DNA of 64,000 nt from Rhyacophila brunnea (GCA_022495005.1 JAGYXB010000160.1:310001-374000); one strand, 5' to 3'. Positions 33,716 through 45,169 are shown, numbered from the stretch's first letter. Notes: generated from the letters alone by a model not told the origin. Translations and numbers: made by a program.

Positions 33716-34085
33716 TTCTTCTGGAAAATCTTCAAATGTGACTTCCAAATGTATTTAAAACTGATCGCTGTACCATCAACGTGGGAAACCGACCAGCAGC
33801 GACGATTTTCTTTGAGGCAGATGAGGCAGCCGATTCTCAAGAAAATTAAAATTGGGACCCCCAAACAGTTCGAATAAGTAATGTTTTTTTTTAAATCTAT
33901 TTTCTCACAGATTGAGTGTAAAAATATTACGTACAAATAATGTCGATTTATGTTTCACATAACTGACGTTCAATGATTATTAAAACAGTGTTAAAACCCT
34001 GTAACGTCACGTAGGTATAGACATGTCATACATTGCGTAGAGACTACAAATAATTAAGGCGAAAATACGAATATTACATTGATTT
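33716..34085. other. Spacer between two SINE1 copies
   Basis: A chance minus-strand frame at 33700-33936; nothing recognised. Confidence 0.4.
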
Positions 34086-34089
34086 TGTG

Positions 34090-34315
34090 GACGATGGCCG
34101 CGCGGCTTTAGCGTCGGCCTATAGCATCGTGGGTCGCAGGTTCGAATCCATTTACACATTATTGTTTTTCAATGTGTGTCTGAGTCAGAGTATAAGCCTA
34201 GTAGGTTGAGCAAGTGGATGACATCCATTTCTCGTAAAAACAAAATCCGTTAGGTAATACAAACCTCCATCCTGTGGAGGCTCATATTATGAGCCTATTA
34301 AGATCGGACTAATTA
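34090..34315 (+). repeat. SINE1, copy 2
   Basis: GGCCGCGCGGCTTTAGCGTC head with B box GGTTCGAATCC, then the same body (GGTTGAGCAAGTGG). The T-arm 3' half is deleted. Confidence 0.8.
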
Positions 34316-34446
34316 CCGAAGGATACAATATAATACATTTCATAATTCTAATGGATTTAAGTTATTCATAATTTATTTGTTATACCTATATGTTTTTATT
34401 GTGATCCTTGACTTAATGGGTAGGTTATAAAGTTTACTACTTTATT

Positions 34447-34660
34447 GTATTAATTTGTTATATAAGTTAGAGTTAATTGGGATCGTCGTCAGTGGATATT
34501 TGCTTGTTGGTGAATATACACAGTGCCTGAAGATGCCGAAAGGCGAAACCCGTGTTGCGAAAAACGACTCAAATGGAATAGTACAAAACTCAAATCATTT
34601 AAAATTTAAATTCAAATTCCATCAAGTACCTTCAGCCGATAGTATTAAAATTTCATAATT
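34447..34660 (+). mobile_element. Penelope-like tail with hammerhead-like motif, copy 1
   Basis: This block matches 60751-60935 (shared TTGTTATATAAGTTAGAGTT, AATGGAATAGTACAAAACT and ATCAAGTACCTTC). It contains a CTGAAGA core, a small stem-loop and GAAAC (34527-34549), as in the hammerhead ribozymes reported from Penelope-like retroelement repeats. The short open frame through it (34455-34658) is not considered coding. Confidence 0.6.
34523..34559 (+). ncRNA. Hammerhead-ribozyme-like motif, copy 1
   Basis: CTGAAGA (34527-34533), then stem II TGCC-GAAA-GGC, then GAAAC (34545-34549), then CCGTGTT. The cleavage triplet would be GTT and stem III is weak (one pair plus mismatch), so this copy is probably poor or inactive. 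Confidence 0.5.
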
Positions 34661-35039
34661 GGCTTCATTTTCAAGAAGTCTAAAAAAACGTCTGTCAAAT
34701 GAGATCCAAATGTTTGTAATGTCTTATATTTGACATGATTGAACGTCTGTAGACCATGTTGTAACAATAGGACGGAGTGATAGGAAATGAAAAAAAACCA
34801 CTTCGTATTAAATATATTATATTATTATTACTTGCGTTGGTATATTGGAAAATTGTTATTTTCACATCGGCGCTTTCCTTGTTGTGGGCGTGAAAATAAT
34901 TTCAATTCGCAACGATATAATAAATCGTATTTATATTGAAAACTACCAACATGCTATATAAAAATTGCTGTTTTCATATATTATATTTCCGAATACAATT
35001 TTATTGATTTATTTAAAAAAGACACGTTGAGTACATAAA
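34661..35039. other. Non-coding stretch, nothing recognised
   Basis: AT-rich, no match. Confidence 0.4.
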
Positions 35040-35620
35040 AAATTGTTAATTTAGGACGTTCACAACATGACATTTAGAATAAAAAGTACAAGTAATCAGT
35101 TAGAGAAAAAACAAGGTACAGAAAAAAAAACAAATAAAAAACAACAATAATTCAAAAAAAATATACAAATGAAACAATAAAATGGAATTTAAAAAACAGA
35201 ATGTATAATGCATCGCTAAAAATATCTACATCTCTAGGGAGTGCATTGACCAGCCGCACAGCCCTCGCTATTGGTGCCTGGTGAGCCTGACATGAGGAAA
35301 CAGCTTTCACCCAAAATTGGTCATGGCTGCGACCACGCATGTAATTGACGGGTGCATAAAAATTCAAATTTTTGAAACTATACCCGGTGAGAGCATGGAA
35401 AAATGCTTTAAGAGCAGAAGTTTAGTGACCTACGAGCTTCAAGAGAATGAAAGGCGAGTATGCCTTGAAGAAGTGTAATATATAGGTACGTTGTACCCAC
35501 ACGATGGATACATTTTTGGCCAAAATTTTGCACACTATGACCAAAAGAATTAATATACATATAATACATATAGTGAACATTACAAATTATTAATTTAAGA
35601 CGTTCACAAAATGACATTTA
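35040..35620 (-). pseudogene. LINE ORF2 C-terminus and 3' UTR, minus strand
   Basis: Minus strand reads LQGILAFHSLEARRSL (about 35500-35425), then NFYAPVNYMRGRSHDQF and ARAVRLVNALPRDVDIF (35365-35215), then a 3' UTR with GTTCACAACATGACA-type sequence. This is the end of a non-LTR retrotransposon. No RT catalytic residues remain. Related pieces: 5187, 45170 and 60310. Confidence 0.75.
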
Positions 35621-36783
35621 AAAACAAAGAAAGAAGACAATTATTAAAACAGTACTTATAGGTATATATATAAAAAAAAATAGATTAGTATTACATAAGT
35701 TAAACAGTAGAAAGTGTAAATACAAAAATTACAAATTAGATACAAGGAAGTACACCGAATGAGCTAAGTAGACCATATTTTAAGAATTTATCAAACAATG
35801 GCCACCTATACTTATCGTCACGTATGTGGAATATGTCAATATCCGAAGTGATTTGGTTGAACAGAGTTATCACCCTCCAAATTGGCATCACCAATGGGTA
35901 AGTAATTTTTTTTTTTTTTTACATATTGTGGACATTACAAATTATAAGATTAAGACGTTCACAACATGAAATGAAACAATATTATAAGGAAGAAAGAAAA
36001 AGAAAAATAATAAAAGGGATAAAAATGAAAATATAAAAAGAGAACTTAATGTAAACATACAAAAGCAGTGAAAATGCAATTATACATATTAATATTATAG
36101 AAGTTCAAAGAAGCCCCCACCGACTTTGCTAAGGAAATCCCATTTTAAGAATTTATAAAATAGCGTCCACCTAAACTCACCCTCACGCAAGTGGAATATA
36201 TCAACACCCGAAGCAATTTGGTTGAATAAAGTTATCGCCTTCCCAATTGGCATTACCAGTTGCAGGTTGGTTCTGCAACTTGTGAAAATAAACAACTGTT
36301 GCACCCCATTTCTAAGTTAGTTATCTGGGACATACAGGTGAACTCAACACTACCCAGAATAGCAGAGTTCTCATTTATACCTCGTATAAGTCGTAAAAAT
36401 ACGTAGCTAAATAAAGATCTCTTCTAAATTGCAGACTGCAGTATGTAAGCAGACCTAAGAGAAAGTCAGTTGGATAAAGCCACGGATAGTATCCATACAA
36501 CCTCAAGTAAAGGAGTCTCAAGAATTTCTTCTAAACCCTCTCGACCATAACGCCATACTTCAACTGATGCGGTGCCCAAATAATATACCCACTCTCAAGC
36601 CTCTGCACCTTGGGAGAACAAAAATAACTGATGCTCCCGGTTTCTAAGGTAGTTATGTATATATACATATGTCAATACTATCAAGAATGACAGAATTGTC
36701 ATTTGCACAGCGTATAAGTCGAAAAAAATATTCGGCTAAATATAAATATCGCTTAATCTCTGAACTACAGTATGTAAGTATAC
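35621..36783 (-). pseudogene. Two or three tandem LINE 3' ends
   Basis: The block 35632-35905 and the block 35925-36560 repeat the same order: a TTAAGACGTTCACAA-type UTR, then a coding end with GVDIFHLREGEF at 36095-36220 or its homologue near 35830. A third piece starts near 36600 and continues after the inserted hAT element at 37564. Repeated 5' truncation or duplication would make this pattern. Confidence 0.65.
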
Positions 36784-37563
36784 CAGTGGCGAAGACTCCA
36801 TACTAGGCGATTATTTAAAGCCTACCTTCTTAAGAAAAATATTTTTTAATTGCATATTGACATATTTATATACTTAATCACTTCATTATTTTACGTTATA
36901 TAAAAATAATTTATTTTGCCAACGAGATCGCATATGTAGGAATGTATTACAGTATTACACAGTTTACAAAACAACTGCAAAGGTATTAAAAAAACCACAG
37001 CGCGCCGCGCCGTAAATTAAATAATAAATGCCGCGACTTCTCGACGTAAATAAATTTCCGATTATGTTTGGAATAATTCTGAATTTTTTTGTATGGACTT
37101 TACGTCTCGTAACCTCAGCAAGTCTGCTGATTTGTACGAAATGAGGCAAGCTCCTTTCGCAGAGCCTAAAACATTCGCGCATAATATTGTTGTCACGACT
37201 GCGCACTTTGTCCAAAATCATTAATAATTAGATAATTAAAAAATAATTTCAACGGCGTTTAATCGAATATTAATAAATAAGTAAGTATAGATTGTTTTTA
37301 TAAAATAAAAATAAATTTTATCTAATGATTTTTGATGGGTATACATGTTTTGAAAAATACGTAATTTAAACACATCGCTCATTTTTATGTCGTCAATGAG
37401 TTTTTGAAGTTTCATTGAATTAGTGTGTCGTTATCATTTATTAGTGTGTGCCTATGCATTAGTAGTAAATATCGTACTATTCTCGTAAGTATACCTGACA
37501 AGTGTGCTCTTTTTATCATATCTCCACAGCCTACCTCTTTCCAAATGTCACCCTTCGCCACTG
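36784..37563. mobile_element. hAT element sharing family B ends, longer interior
   Basis: Begins CAGTGGCGAAGACTCC, ends CACCCTTCGCCACTG, with perfect 8-bp target duplications AAGTATAC at 36776-36783 and 37564-37571. The interior is unlike other B copies. A minus-strand open frame at 36964-37221 has no recognisable hAT domain. Probably a non-autonomous subfamily. Confidence 0.85.
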
Positions 37564-37680
37564 AAGTATACATAAGAAGAAGCCAGTTGGATAAAGTCAC
37601 GGACAGTATCCATATAATTTCAAGTAAAGGAGTCTCAGAATTTTATTTTGAGCTCGCTCCACCATAAAGTGATATTAAAG
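37564..37680 (-). pseudogene. LINE fragment cut by the hAT element
   Basis: GTTGGATAAAGTCACGGACA and AAGTAAAGGAGTCTC match 36468-36520 and join in register to 36600-36783 across the hAT insertion. Confidence 0.65.
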
Positions 37681-38244
37681 CACTAGCTCCTTGTCCGGTG
37701 GCTCCGGTTTGATTTCCGGTGAAGCTCACAATACAGCTATCCGAATTTATAAACCGTTGTTAGTATTACAGGATTAATTATATTGATGAACTGTTTATTG
37801 CAATAATATTTCTTTGTCGTCAGTCATCTAAGCAAAGCCAAAGCTTTTTAGACTTCTCTCTGGAAACTGATTATGAGAAATCGATTGACGAAGGTTTCAG
37901 ATCGATAAAATTAATTAATATATTAAGATTTTAGTTTATGATTATTACTATTAGCAAAGCGTTTTTATTCCAAAGAGTGTAAAAACGAAATCGTTTCAGC
38001 AAAGACTACTAAAAAAAATAGGACTATTTCCGTGACGTCAGAAGTTAGCGCGTTTTCTTTAAAGACATGCTAGTTAGAGTTGTTTGCGTAGTTTTTCTAC
38101 AAATTGAATAGTGTAGAGAGAAAAATATAAAAGACAATGATTACCGTTGAGCTATTTGGTAAAAAATAAATTGAAAATACCTAGTTCTTTTTAAAAACAT
38201 TTTTTCGATGTTTCTGCAATATACGATTATAATATGTTATATTT
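37681..38244. other. Non-coding stretch, nothing recognised
   Basis: No match or ORF support. Confidence 0.4.
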
Positions 38245-38830
38245 ATTGTTATGTTCCTTATATTCATGAATGGCATTGTCAATGTTATAAATGGAATCCA
38301 GTTTTTACTCTTTGCAAACGATTTAAAATTATACAGGTACGGCAATTCGCAGTGAATTAGATTGTCACATTACAAAATAATTTCAATTCAATTGAAATTT
38401 GGTCTAAAACAAAATAAACTCGAATTTAATACTGACAAATTTGTGTACATATTAGCTTTTCGAAATCAAGATCTCCAATTATATTCAACTATAATGTGTC
38501 AAATAGATTACTAAAGCGTCAATCAGATATTAAAGATCTTGGCATATTGTTTGATTCACGTTTATCATTTCGCTCACACATCACGTCTACGATATTGCGT
38601 GCGAGCATGCTTCTAGGATTCGTCATGATACAAGCCAAGCCATTCAAGAATCCAACTGTTTTACGTACACTCTATGTGTCGTTAATACGGAGTATTCTTG
38701 AGTATTGCCTCCAAGCTCTGTCAGCTCGGCCTAATAGAATCTCCGACTTGCTTATGTGGCGAATTGCAGGATGCCGATCACATCCTCTGAGAGTGTCCCC
38801 ATATGTCGGTTGAAAGAGAAGAGCTTCTCA
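38245..38830 (+). pseudogene. Jockey-like LINE reverse transcriptase fragment
   Basis: Plus strand reads FMNGIVNVINGIQFLLFAND near 38265-38320, the RT catalytic block, but with FAND in place of FADD: the first catalytic Asp of the pair has become Asn. After frame breaks, 38460-38760 reads RLLKRQSDIKDLGILFDSRL, LGFVMIQAKPFKNPTVLRTL and SLIRSILEY, the post-catalytic segment (IKDLGVxFD, PxxLxxLYxSLVRxxLEY). Dead copy. Confidence 0.85.
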
Positions 38831-39737
38831 AGTCGGTCCGACCCTCAGTTGGACCGGTCGGCCATTGCGACTTGGTATCTACGAGGGAAAATTTCTCAGC
38901 TTTTAAAAAGTTTGCGGCATTATACGGCGAGCGAGAAGGTCTTTTCTCATCGAGAATTGACCGTAATACATTTTATGGAAGTAGGGATCACGCACACTCT
39001 AGTGCACGCCAACCAAGGTCTTGGGAAGTTGCACCTGGGACACTTTCGGCACAAATTTGAACAGCGCCTATCGTTCGTTACGCCACGGTATACGCCTGCA
39101 TAACTGGTGTGGAGACGTGGCGGGTGGTGGAGGGAAAAGCAAGTATGGGTCCATTATCTGGTGTCCTTATGAGGTTTCCTATAAGCTTGTTTTAGAGCAA
39201 ACCCGAAGCTCCTAGATGAAAGGCCAGCGCCTTAAACACTGCACCACGAGAGTTACACTTGTTGCACGGGTTGATACCATTAAGAGTCTATTGTAACATG
39301 TACCTATGTGACGATTTTATTTTCTGGTGTCTTATTTTACCCAATGTTTGTCTTAATGTTGCCATATGATTATAGTCTGCTTACTCACTAGAAGTGGAAC
39401 ACACATCACTCTTCTGAGCATTCAATTTGTAAACTTAGTAATTCTCAAGGTTTAAGAGCCATAATGACAATTGGTTTTATAAGTGTCCTGTACAATGATG
39501 TACTCTTAAAATACTGGTTCAACGTTTTGAAGTGCACACATATAGCGAGATTTTAGCGTAGGAAGATCATTTATTTGCTTTTATACTTTTCCAATTCTTG
39601 ATTCTGGGTGGAATGTACACAGAAATAGTGAAAATCACACGTGAAAATTATTATTTCCGCCTCAGAATAATGTTTAGATGTGAGATGTCAGTGCATTTGA
39701 GATATAAGACGATTTAATTCTGCTCTATAGACTAGAT
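38831..39737. other. LINE 3' remnant or unrecognised non-coding DNA
   Basis: Overlapping plus-strand open frames at 38756-39215 continue from the RT fragment in different phases. They may be the worn end of the same LINE, but I see no conserved text. Beyond 39220 nothing is recognised. Confidence 0.4.
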
Positions 39738-39924
39738 CAGGGGTTCACAAACTTTTTCGTCAAGGGTAGGTACAATTTTGAAATCGAAAATATTTGGCGG
39801 GCCGCCCTTTCTTTTGTAAATATTTTCTGTTCTTAAAAAACATAAAGCAAAAAAATAAATATTTCATTGTGTAAACTTATATTTTTAACTAAAAAATGTA
39901 CAATATTACTATCATATTAATATA

Positions 39925-40497
39925 CAGTCGAACTTGGTTATTACGATCGCGGAAATAGTGAGATCTCGGATGTAATGAGGAAACATTCGTTGAAATTTTG
40001 GTTTATGATTTTCTCCATACATTTATTCACTTTTATAACGAGCTACTTTCTCGGGTATTAATGTGTCGATCGTTTAAAAACAACATTTTCGACCCTAAGC
40101 AATAAAATCCGACCGGGCAATTAACTAAACCGATGCCGCCGGGATCGGATTACATTTATGACACTAGTTAAGTGTCTAAGTACCTAATTGGTGTTTTCGC
40201 CGACAACATTGAAAAAGTATCCACGCATATGGCTGAAATTGCATGTAAAAAATCCAAGCTTAGTGAAGTCAGTAGGTACATGCCAGCGCCGGCGGCTCAG
40301 CACTTCATTACAATAAACAGCTTATTTTGTAGTTTATGAATGTCATGCTTGTTTCGGGAATTTTAACGATGGTTTTCTGATTTTTTATGTTCTATGCTTA
40401 AATAGAACGTGGCGCGAAAAATGTTATATAACGAGTAATGTTTATAACGAGCAAATTCAGTCGGTCCCACCTTTCTCGTAATAATCAAGTTCGACTG
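39925..40497. mobile_element. Nested pogo/Tigger-like MITE
   Basis: Ends CAGTCGAACTTGGTTATTAC and its reverse complement GTAATAATCAAGTTCGACTG, flanked by TA at 39923-39924 and 40498-40499. TA duplication and the CAGTCGAAC start fit pogo-like Tc1/mariner elements. 573 bp, non-coding. Confidence 0.85.
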
Positions 40498-40520
40498 TAC
40501 TTACTAAAAAATAATATTTA

Positions 40521-40586
40521 CGAACGTTTCCTCGTTACATCCGAGATCTCGCTATATCCGAGATCGTAATAAGCGAGTTCGACGTA
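40521..40586. repeat. Extra inverted copy of the MITE end
   Basis: GTTACATCCGAGATCTCGCT and TAATAAGCGAGTTCGACG repeat the first 65 bases of the MITE at 39925 in reverse, just outside its right end. Confidence 0.7.
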
Positions 40587-40788
40587 CTTGTGAATCTGAA
40601 AAACTGGTATTTTAAGTCGTCACCAAAATGATAAACGGTAGTCTACTGACCTAATTTGTTCACCATGTGATTTATGCAATTGTTTGTTTTGCTTTAAATC
40701 CTGCAATCTGGGCTCAATTTCTGTGGTGTGAATACGCAAAACAGAAGCGATATGGTTGTCTGTTAATTTTGATTTTAAGTTTAATTTA

Positions 40789-41013
40789 TTAATAAATGCT
40801 CATTGTCGGAAATGTTTTTTCACAAATATAGGTACTTTCAAATAAAGAAGCCATTTGATGAGCATGTTCAACTATATTTGGATATATCTCAAGTAAAAGT
40901 CCTTTGTAGAATTCAATTAGATTCTTATCACGATAAGATGCTTTTGTAATTTTTAATATTCGATATGAAAAATAAAAAAATAATACAGATTCCACATAAA
41001 TCACGCGGGACAC
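40789..41013 (-). pseudogene. hAT transposase C-terminal fragment
   Basis: Reads EHAHQMASLFESTYICEKTF followed by PTM. This matches the hAT dimerisation region (FGSTYxCEQxFSxM), where the conserved G and Q are replaced by E and K. The DDE core and BED finger are missing. Confidence 0.75.
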
Positions 41014-41029
41014 ACTTTGTGAACCCCTG

Positions 41030-41308
41030 TACTAGACAGATTTGGCACTGAAGCGTTTATCAACATATTAAGTAACTACTTGGTGATTTATGGAGAAATA
41101 ATGATGACGATGGATAAATAAACTCTTCAATTAAAGCTATCTTAGCCAATAATATGCCTGACGCCTGTGCCCGATGGGAGATTCGTAAAGTGTTCGCTTA
41201 CATAGCCGTGGTTCTTGGGTCTGGAAAATTTAGCCATATACAATAAACCAGCTAAAGCAATTAATTAAGAATAAACGCCAACCCTGGCCAATTGATAATG
41301 CCGTACAT
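41030..41308. other. Short unrecognised spacer
   Basis: No feature seen. Confidence 0.4.
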
Positions 41309-41366
41309 CAGTGGCGAGGGGTAGAGGTAGTCAGTTAAGATTCTGCATACATAGTGCACACTAAAC

Positions 41367-42149
41367 GGGAATGGGACAACTGGACGCCAGGACAGTTGGA
41401 CGCCGCACTGTCGTAGATACGTATACAAAACGTAGACGAGGAATTTTATCTTCTATCTACTAATTAGTAGTATTAATTCATTTTACTCTTAACATAATGT
41501 TTTTTTTGTTGCATGTTCAATAATCAGAATGATATATTCTTAAATCTTGTGAATAGTTCGTTTGAATAAAAGAAATAGTTAATTAAAAATTATTAGCAAG
41601 TACAAGAAGTTGCTTAAAAAATATTGGAGAAATTCCTAGACGTCGGTTAGTAATCATTTGTAATAGTAAAATAGCTACCTACTTTGATTTAATAAACAAA
41701 AATCGATTACCGAAGTAACATGATTTCGAAGAGCGCTGAGAGGTAGGTATTTAATAGCCAATAGCTTAAATATTGTCGTCATTAGTATGTCTTCCGTAGC
41801 ATAATGGTTGAATGCGACGAGTTTGGGGCGTTTACCCGTTGGAGATGCCGGGTTCGATTCCCGACCGGTTGGCTTACTTTTTTCAAAAAAAGTTTTTTCT
41901 ATTGGTTGTGATATACTCTCTCAGTTAGTGTTTTTCTAAAATTATATAATGTTCAATAATCAGAATGATATATTCTTAAATCTTGTGAATTATTCGTTTG
42001 AATAAAAGAAATAGTTAATCATAATATAATCATTTAAATATAAATAATAATATTAAGTATTTTTTTAAAGTACCTATAGGTACCTAACGTCTATTTATTT
42101 TCAAATTGCGTGGCGTCCAGTTGTCCCGGTGCCAAATCGTCCTAGATCC
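41367..42149. mobile_element. Nested element with GGGACAACTGGACGCC ends
   Basis: Inserted in a B-family MITE with perfect 8-bp duplications CACTAAAC at 41359-41366 and 42150-42157. GGGACAACTGGACGCC near the left end faces GGCGTCCAGTTGTCCC near the right end; the left copy is followed by a tandem near-repeat (GGACAGTTGGACGCC). The interior contains a SINE2 copy and two direct copies of a 70-bp tail (41515-41585 and 41948-42018). Superfamily unknown; the 8-bp duplication would fit hAT. Confidence 0.75.
41690..42020 (+). repeat. SINE2 (tRNA-like), copy 1
   Basis: tRNA-like head at 41796-41872 with CCGTAGCATAATGGTTGAAT (A box) and GGGTTCGATTCCCG (B box), then TTACTTTTTTC and a tail ATTCTTAAATCTTGTGAATT. 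The same layout is at 49064. Upstream words (ATCGATTACC) are shared too, so the repeat unit starts before the tRNA. Confidence 0.7.
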
Positions 42150-42675
42150 CACTAAACTGTGTCAGTCATACTTATTTGTTTTCATTGAACTAATAATACA
42201 ATTTGCAGATGGTGCTGGTTAGTTTTTGAAATTAAATTAAGCCCTGCCTAAACCAAATTATATTCGTTTAGGTATGATATGGATGATCCGACAAAAATGG
42301 TGCACATTTTTTCAATCATACTAATTATTTGTCTTCGTTGAATTAATACAGAGATGGCGTTGGTTACTTTTTTAACATTCATTAATCCCTGCCAAACCAA
42401 ACCATAATCGATAAATATTCTTCTATCTATAAAATATCTTGAATTATGTTTGATTTAATGGAACTGTGTTATATATTTTATAGATAAACGAATATTTTGT
42501 ACTATTATCTACCATGGCTCGGATTAGTCAGGGTTGAATTGAATTTTAAAACCTAACAAAAACTATTTTCTCACTGTGGTCTTAGTTAAATGAAAACAAA
42601 TACGTTTGATTGACAAAATTTGGTGTGCACTATTTATGTCGGATCTTAACAACCTGCATCCACCCTTCATCACTA

Positions 42676-43204
42676 CCATACATATGACCTTGAAAATAAA
42701 CTGAGGCAGTTTAAATGGGAAGTCATGGCATTATAATAAATCGTCGTTCTATCTTGTAAACCTCATAAATCCAGAATAACTTTTTTCGATATAAAGCAAA
42801 ACCCATCGAGTATTCGCTTTAAAAATTTGTACTTAAGTTAAATTAAAAAAAATAATAATGAAATAACTGTAGAAAATGACGATTTCTGGTACTAAGGAGG
42901 TTTACAAATTATTCGGTTATATATGGACACGATTTGTCGGGTTATATGTGCAAGAATTTTACCCAGAATTAGATAAGCTTATTGAATAATAGTCTTATGA
43001 TTGACCAAAATGGGATTTATGAGTTATACAATATAAACCAACGATTTTTTACTGAATTGACAGCATCATATTATTATCAACTTTCCCGTTGTATATAATA
43101 TGATAACTTCTCATTGTGTCTTAACCGTAAAATGTTCAACGAATGTATGCAACAAGTAGTCACGTATATATGTGAAACATTGACTCTTAATATAAGAGAA
43201 ATCT
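42676..43204. other. Non-coding stretch, nothing recognised
   Basis: AT-rich, no match seen. Confidence 0.4.
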
Positions 43205-43570
43205 AAAAATTACGAATGGCATAGAAAGGTGCATGTTGGATATAAAAACCACCAAAGAAATCAATGATTTAGGAAACAGATTAAACTATGCGATGTGATA
43301 AAAGTCGATAAGCAAATGAAATGGAAATGGGCTGAATACGTCGTTCGACGATTGGGCAACCGCTGGAAAAATTCCGTCATATAGTGATACCCAAGGTGTA
43401 CTATACGACCATAGACACCATGAAACCCGCTAGATAAATGAACTCATAAAGTTTGGTAGATGCACATGGCAGCGAAAAACTTGGGACCGAGAATAATTGA
43501 GGGACCTAGAGGAGGTTTTCATCCAGTAGTAGATTGACCTGCTGAACATGGTATAAGCATATTAATTGCA
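43205..43570 (+). pseudogene. RTE-like LINE end, strongly decayed
   Basis: Parallels the LINE text at 19631-19790 and 18330-18460: KWKWAEYVVRRLGNRW near 43325 stands for the KWQWAGHVARR motif, and a TWQRKTWDRE-like segment lies near 43470. Several stops interrupt it. Confidence 0.65.
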
Positions 43571-44129
43571 AACGGTTTGGTTCAGAAATGATATTTGAAG
43601 GAAGATTGATTTATTCCTCAGTTGAAAACTGAGAAAATTCTATCGTCAAAGAATTGAAATTTTAAAGGTACAGTTGCAATAATCTTAAATAATAATGGAA
43701 AATATATCATGAATTAAACTTAAAAAATGATATATCATTTAAAATATTGCATTTGTATAATGGATACATATTATACATATTATTATGCTACACGTCTGAT
43801 TTCATTGACTACGAGAGAGATAATATTGAGAAAACATATTGTTTATAAATAACCTAGTAGAGTGTTATATTATCACTCAGAAGTTTACTACCCTCAAGCG
43901 TCAAAGGGATGTTTTAACAATAGACGCAAAATATCACGGCTAAAAGCATCGATGTACTATTAATTAATGATGTAATGTTATACTTGGAAGTCTTCTTACA
44001 GGGCCACACTGTGAAAAGTATGCAGTGAGCATGTTATATTAGATAAGTAAAAATTGGGCAGTTATCAAACTTTGACGATGTCATACGGCATTATGAGAGA
44101 TATCAACTTCTGTATCTTATCGTTTAAGG
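43571..44129. other. Non-coding stretch, nothing recognised
   Basis: AT-rich. Confidence 0.4.
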
Positions 44130-44758
44130 CAGGGGGGGGCAAACTTTTTGGACGGAGGGCCAAATTCAAGAATTCAAAATGAGCGGCGGGCCGCAAGTAA
44201 AATACCATTTTTAGATATACACTATTTATTATCACGAAAAATAAACATTACAAAAAAAAATAATGCGAAGAATGAAACTGTTAAATTCAGGTGTTAATTT
44301 TGTAGTTGATATTCTAAAAACTGCTTGTAAATGGGTATCGGAGATATTTGATCGTAAAGAATTTTTATTGAAGTTCATGATCGAAAACGTTTGTTCACAT
44401 ATATAGGTTGATCCAAAAATAACGAACATTTTTCTTGCATAATTTTTAAGTTGGTCGAATTTGTCTGAATTAAGGGCATTGTAAAATTTAGAGATTTCTT
44501 CACGACGATGCAATTCTCTTAAATCAGTGTAACACTGCAGATCAATAATCTTAAGTTGTAGATCTGTCGGTACACTATCAATATCTATTGAAAATGGATC
44601 GCGTACTATTGCTAAAAAAATTTTAATCTATTGTCAATATTTAAAAAAAAATATATAAAAAAGTTATTCGTAATCAGAAGTACAATTAATGATGGCGGGC
44701 CGCAAAAAAATACTCGGCGGGCCACATGCGGCCCGCGGGCCGCAGTTTACCCCCTCTG
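44130..44758 (-). mobile_element. hAT element with transposase C-terminus
   Basis: Begins CAGGGGGGGGCAAACTTTTT (run length may vary), ends CAGTTTACCCCCTCTG, with perfect 8-bp target duplications GTTTAAGG at 44122-44129 and 44759-44766. 629 bp; it keeps only the 3' end of a transposase. Confidence 0.92.
44232..44513 (-). pseudogene. hAT transposase C-terminal (dimerisation) fragment
   Basis: 93 open residues containing FVIFGSTYICEQTFSIMNFN, KNSLRSNISDTHLQAVFRIS and TTKLTPEF. This is the hAT C-terminal signature (FGSTYxCEQxFSxMxxxKxxxRxxLxxxHLxxxLRIxTT), preserved better than at 40789. The DDE core is deleted, so this is a relic. Confidence 0.88.
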
Positions 44759-45169
44759 GTTTAAGGGAAGACTTCCTGTAAACGAGAACCTGGCACAAGA
44801 AGAACAATTTAACCAACGATTCTTCAGCACTGTTTAGAGATAGTCCTACTTCCGGTGACGGATATCGCACAGAACGCAGTAATTGGCATTCGTATTTAGT
44901 AAGCTCCTCGTTATTGCAACAATAATCTCGCAAAGTTAGCCATCACAGTGGAGGTGAGTTAGAAATACTGTCACCAGTTTGTGTACTCAAGTCAGTACAT
45001 GTGGCCCAATAAACTTGTTCCAAGAAACTTGTTCGAAGTTCGAACGCATGCGATGAGATCATCGCCGCGACTCGCTAGTTGGTACTGTTGGTAGACTTTC
45101 AATAATATTCACATTAAATGCGTGCAAGCGAGATAGCATAATACACGATGTTGAGACGTGATATTTATT
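44759..45169. other. Non-coding stretch, nothing recognised
   Basis: No ORF or repeat match; a short AAACTTGTTCC word near 45010 recurs inverted near 45890. Confidence 0.35.

Larger units (their letters stand above)
39738..41029 (-). mobile_element. hAT element with transposase C-terminal remnant
   Basis: Begins CAGGGGTTCACAAACTTTTT, ends ACTTTGTGAACCCCTG. The flanks GACTAGAT and TACTAGAC match at 6 of 8 bases, so the target duplication is worn. The minus strand carries a transposase end (40789-41013). A pogo-type MITE (39925-40497) lies inside, so the hAT copy is older. Confidence 0.85.
41309..42675. mobile_element. hAT MITE, family B, copy 5, split by insertion
   Basis: Begins CAGTGGCGAGGGGTAGAGG, ends ATCCACCCTTCATCACTA (final G lost). 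Flanks CCGTACAT and CCATACAT match at 7 of 8. A 783-bp element sits between its left 58 bases and the rest. Confidence 0.8.

Noticed and set aside
34455..34658. 67-residue protein gene
   Set aside because: The frame overlaps the Penelope-like tail and hammerhead-like motif; the homologous block at 60751 does not keep the frame.
38756..39215. Overlapping ORFs after the RT fragment
   Set aside because: Three phases are open over the same bases, with no conserved text; probably LINE remains or chance.
41796..41872. Functional tRNA gene at 41796 and at 49171
   Set aside because: Both are tRNA-like with a B box, but a shared non-tRNA sequence continues on both sides and the clover leaf is not convincing.
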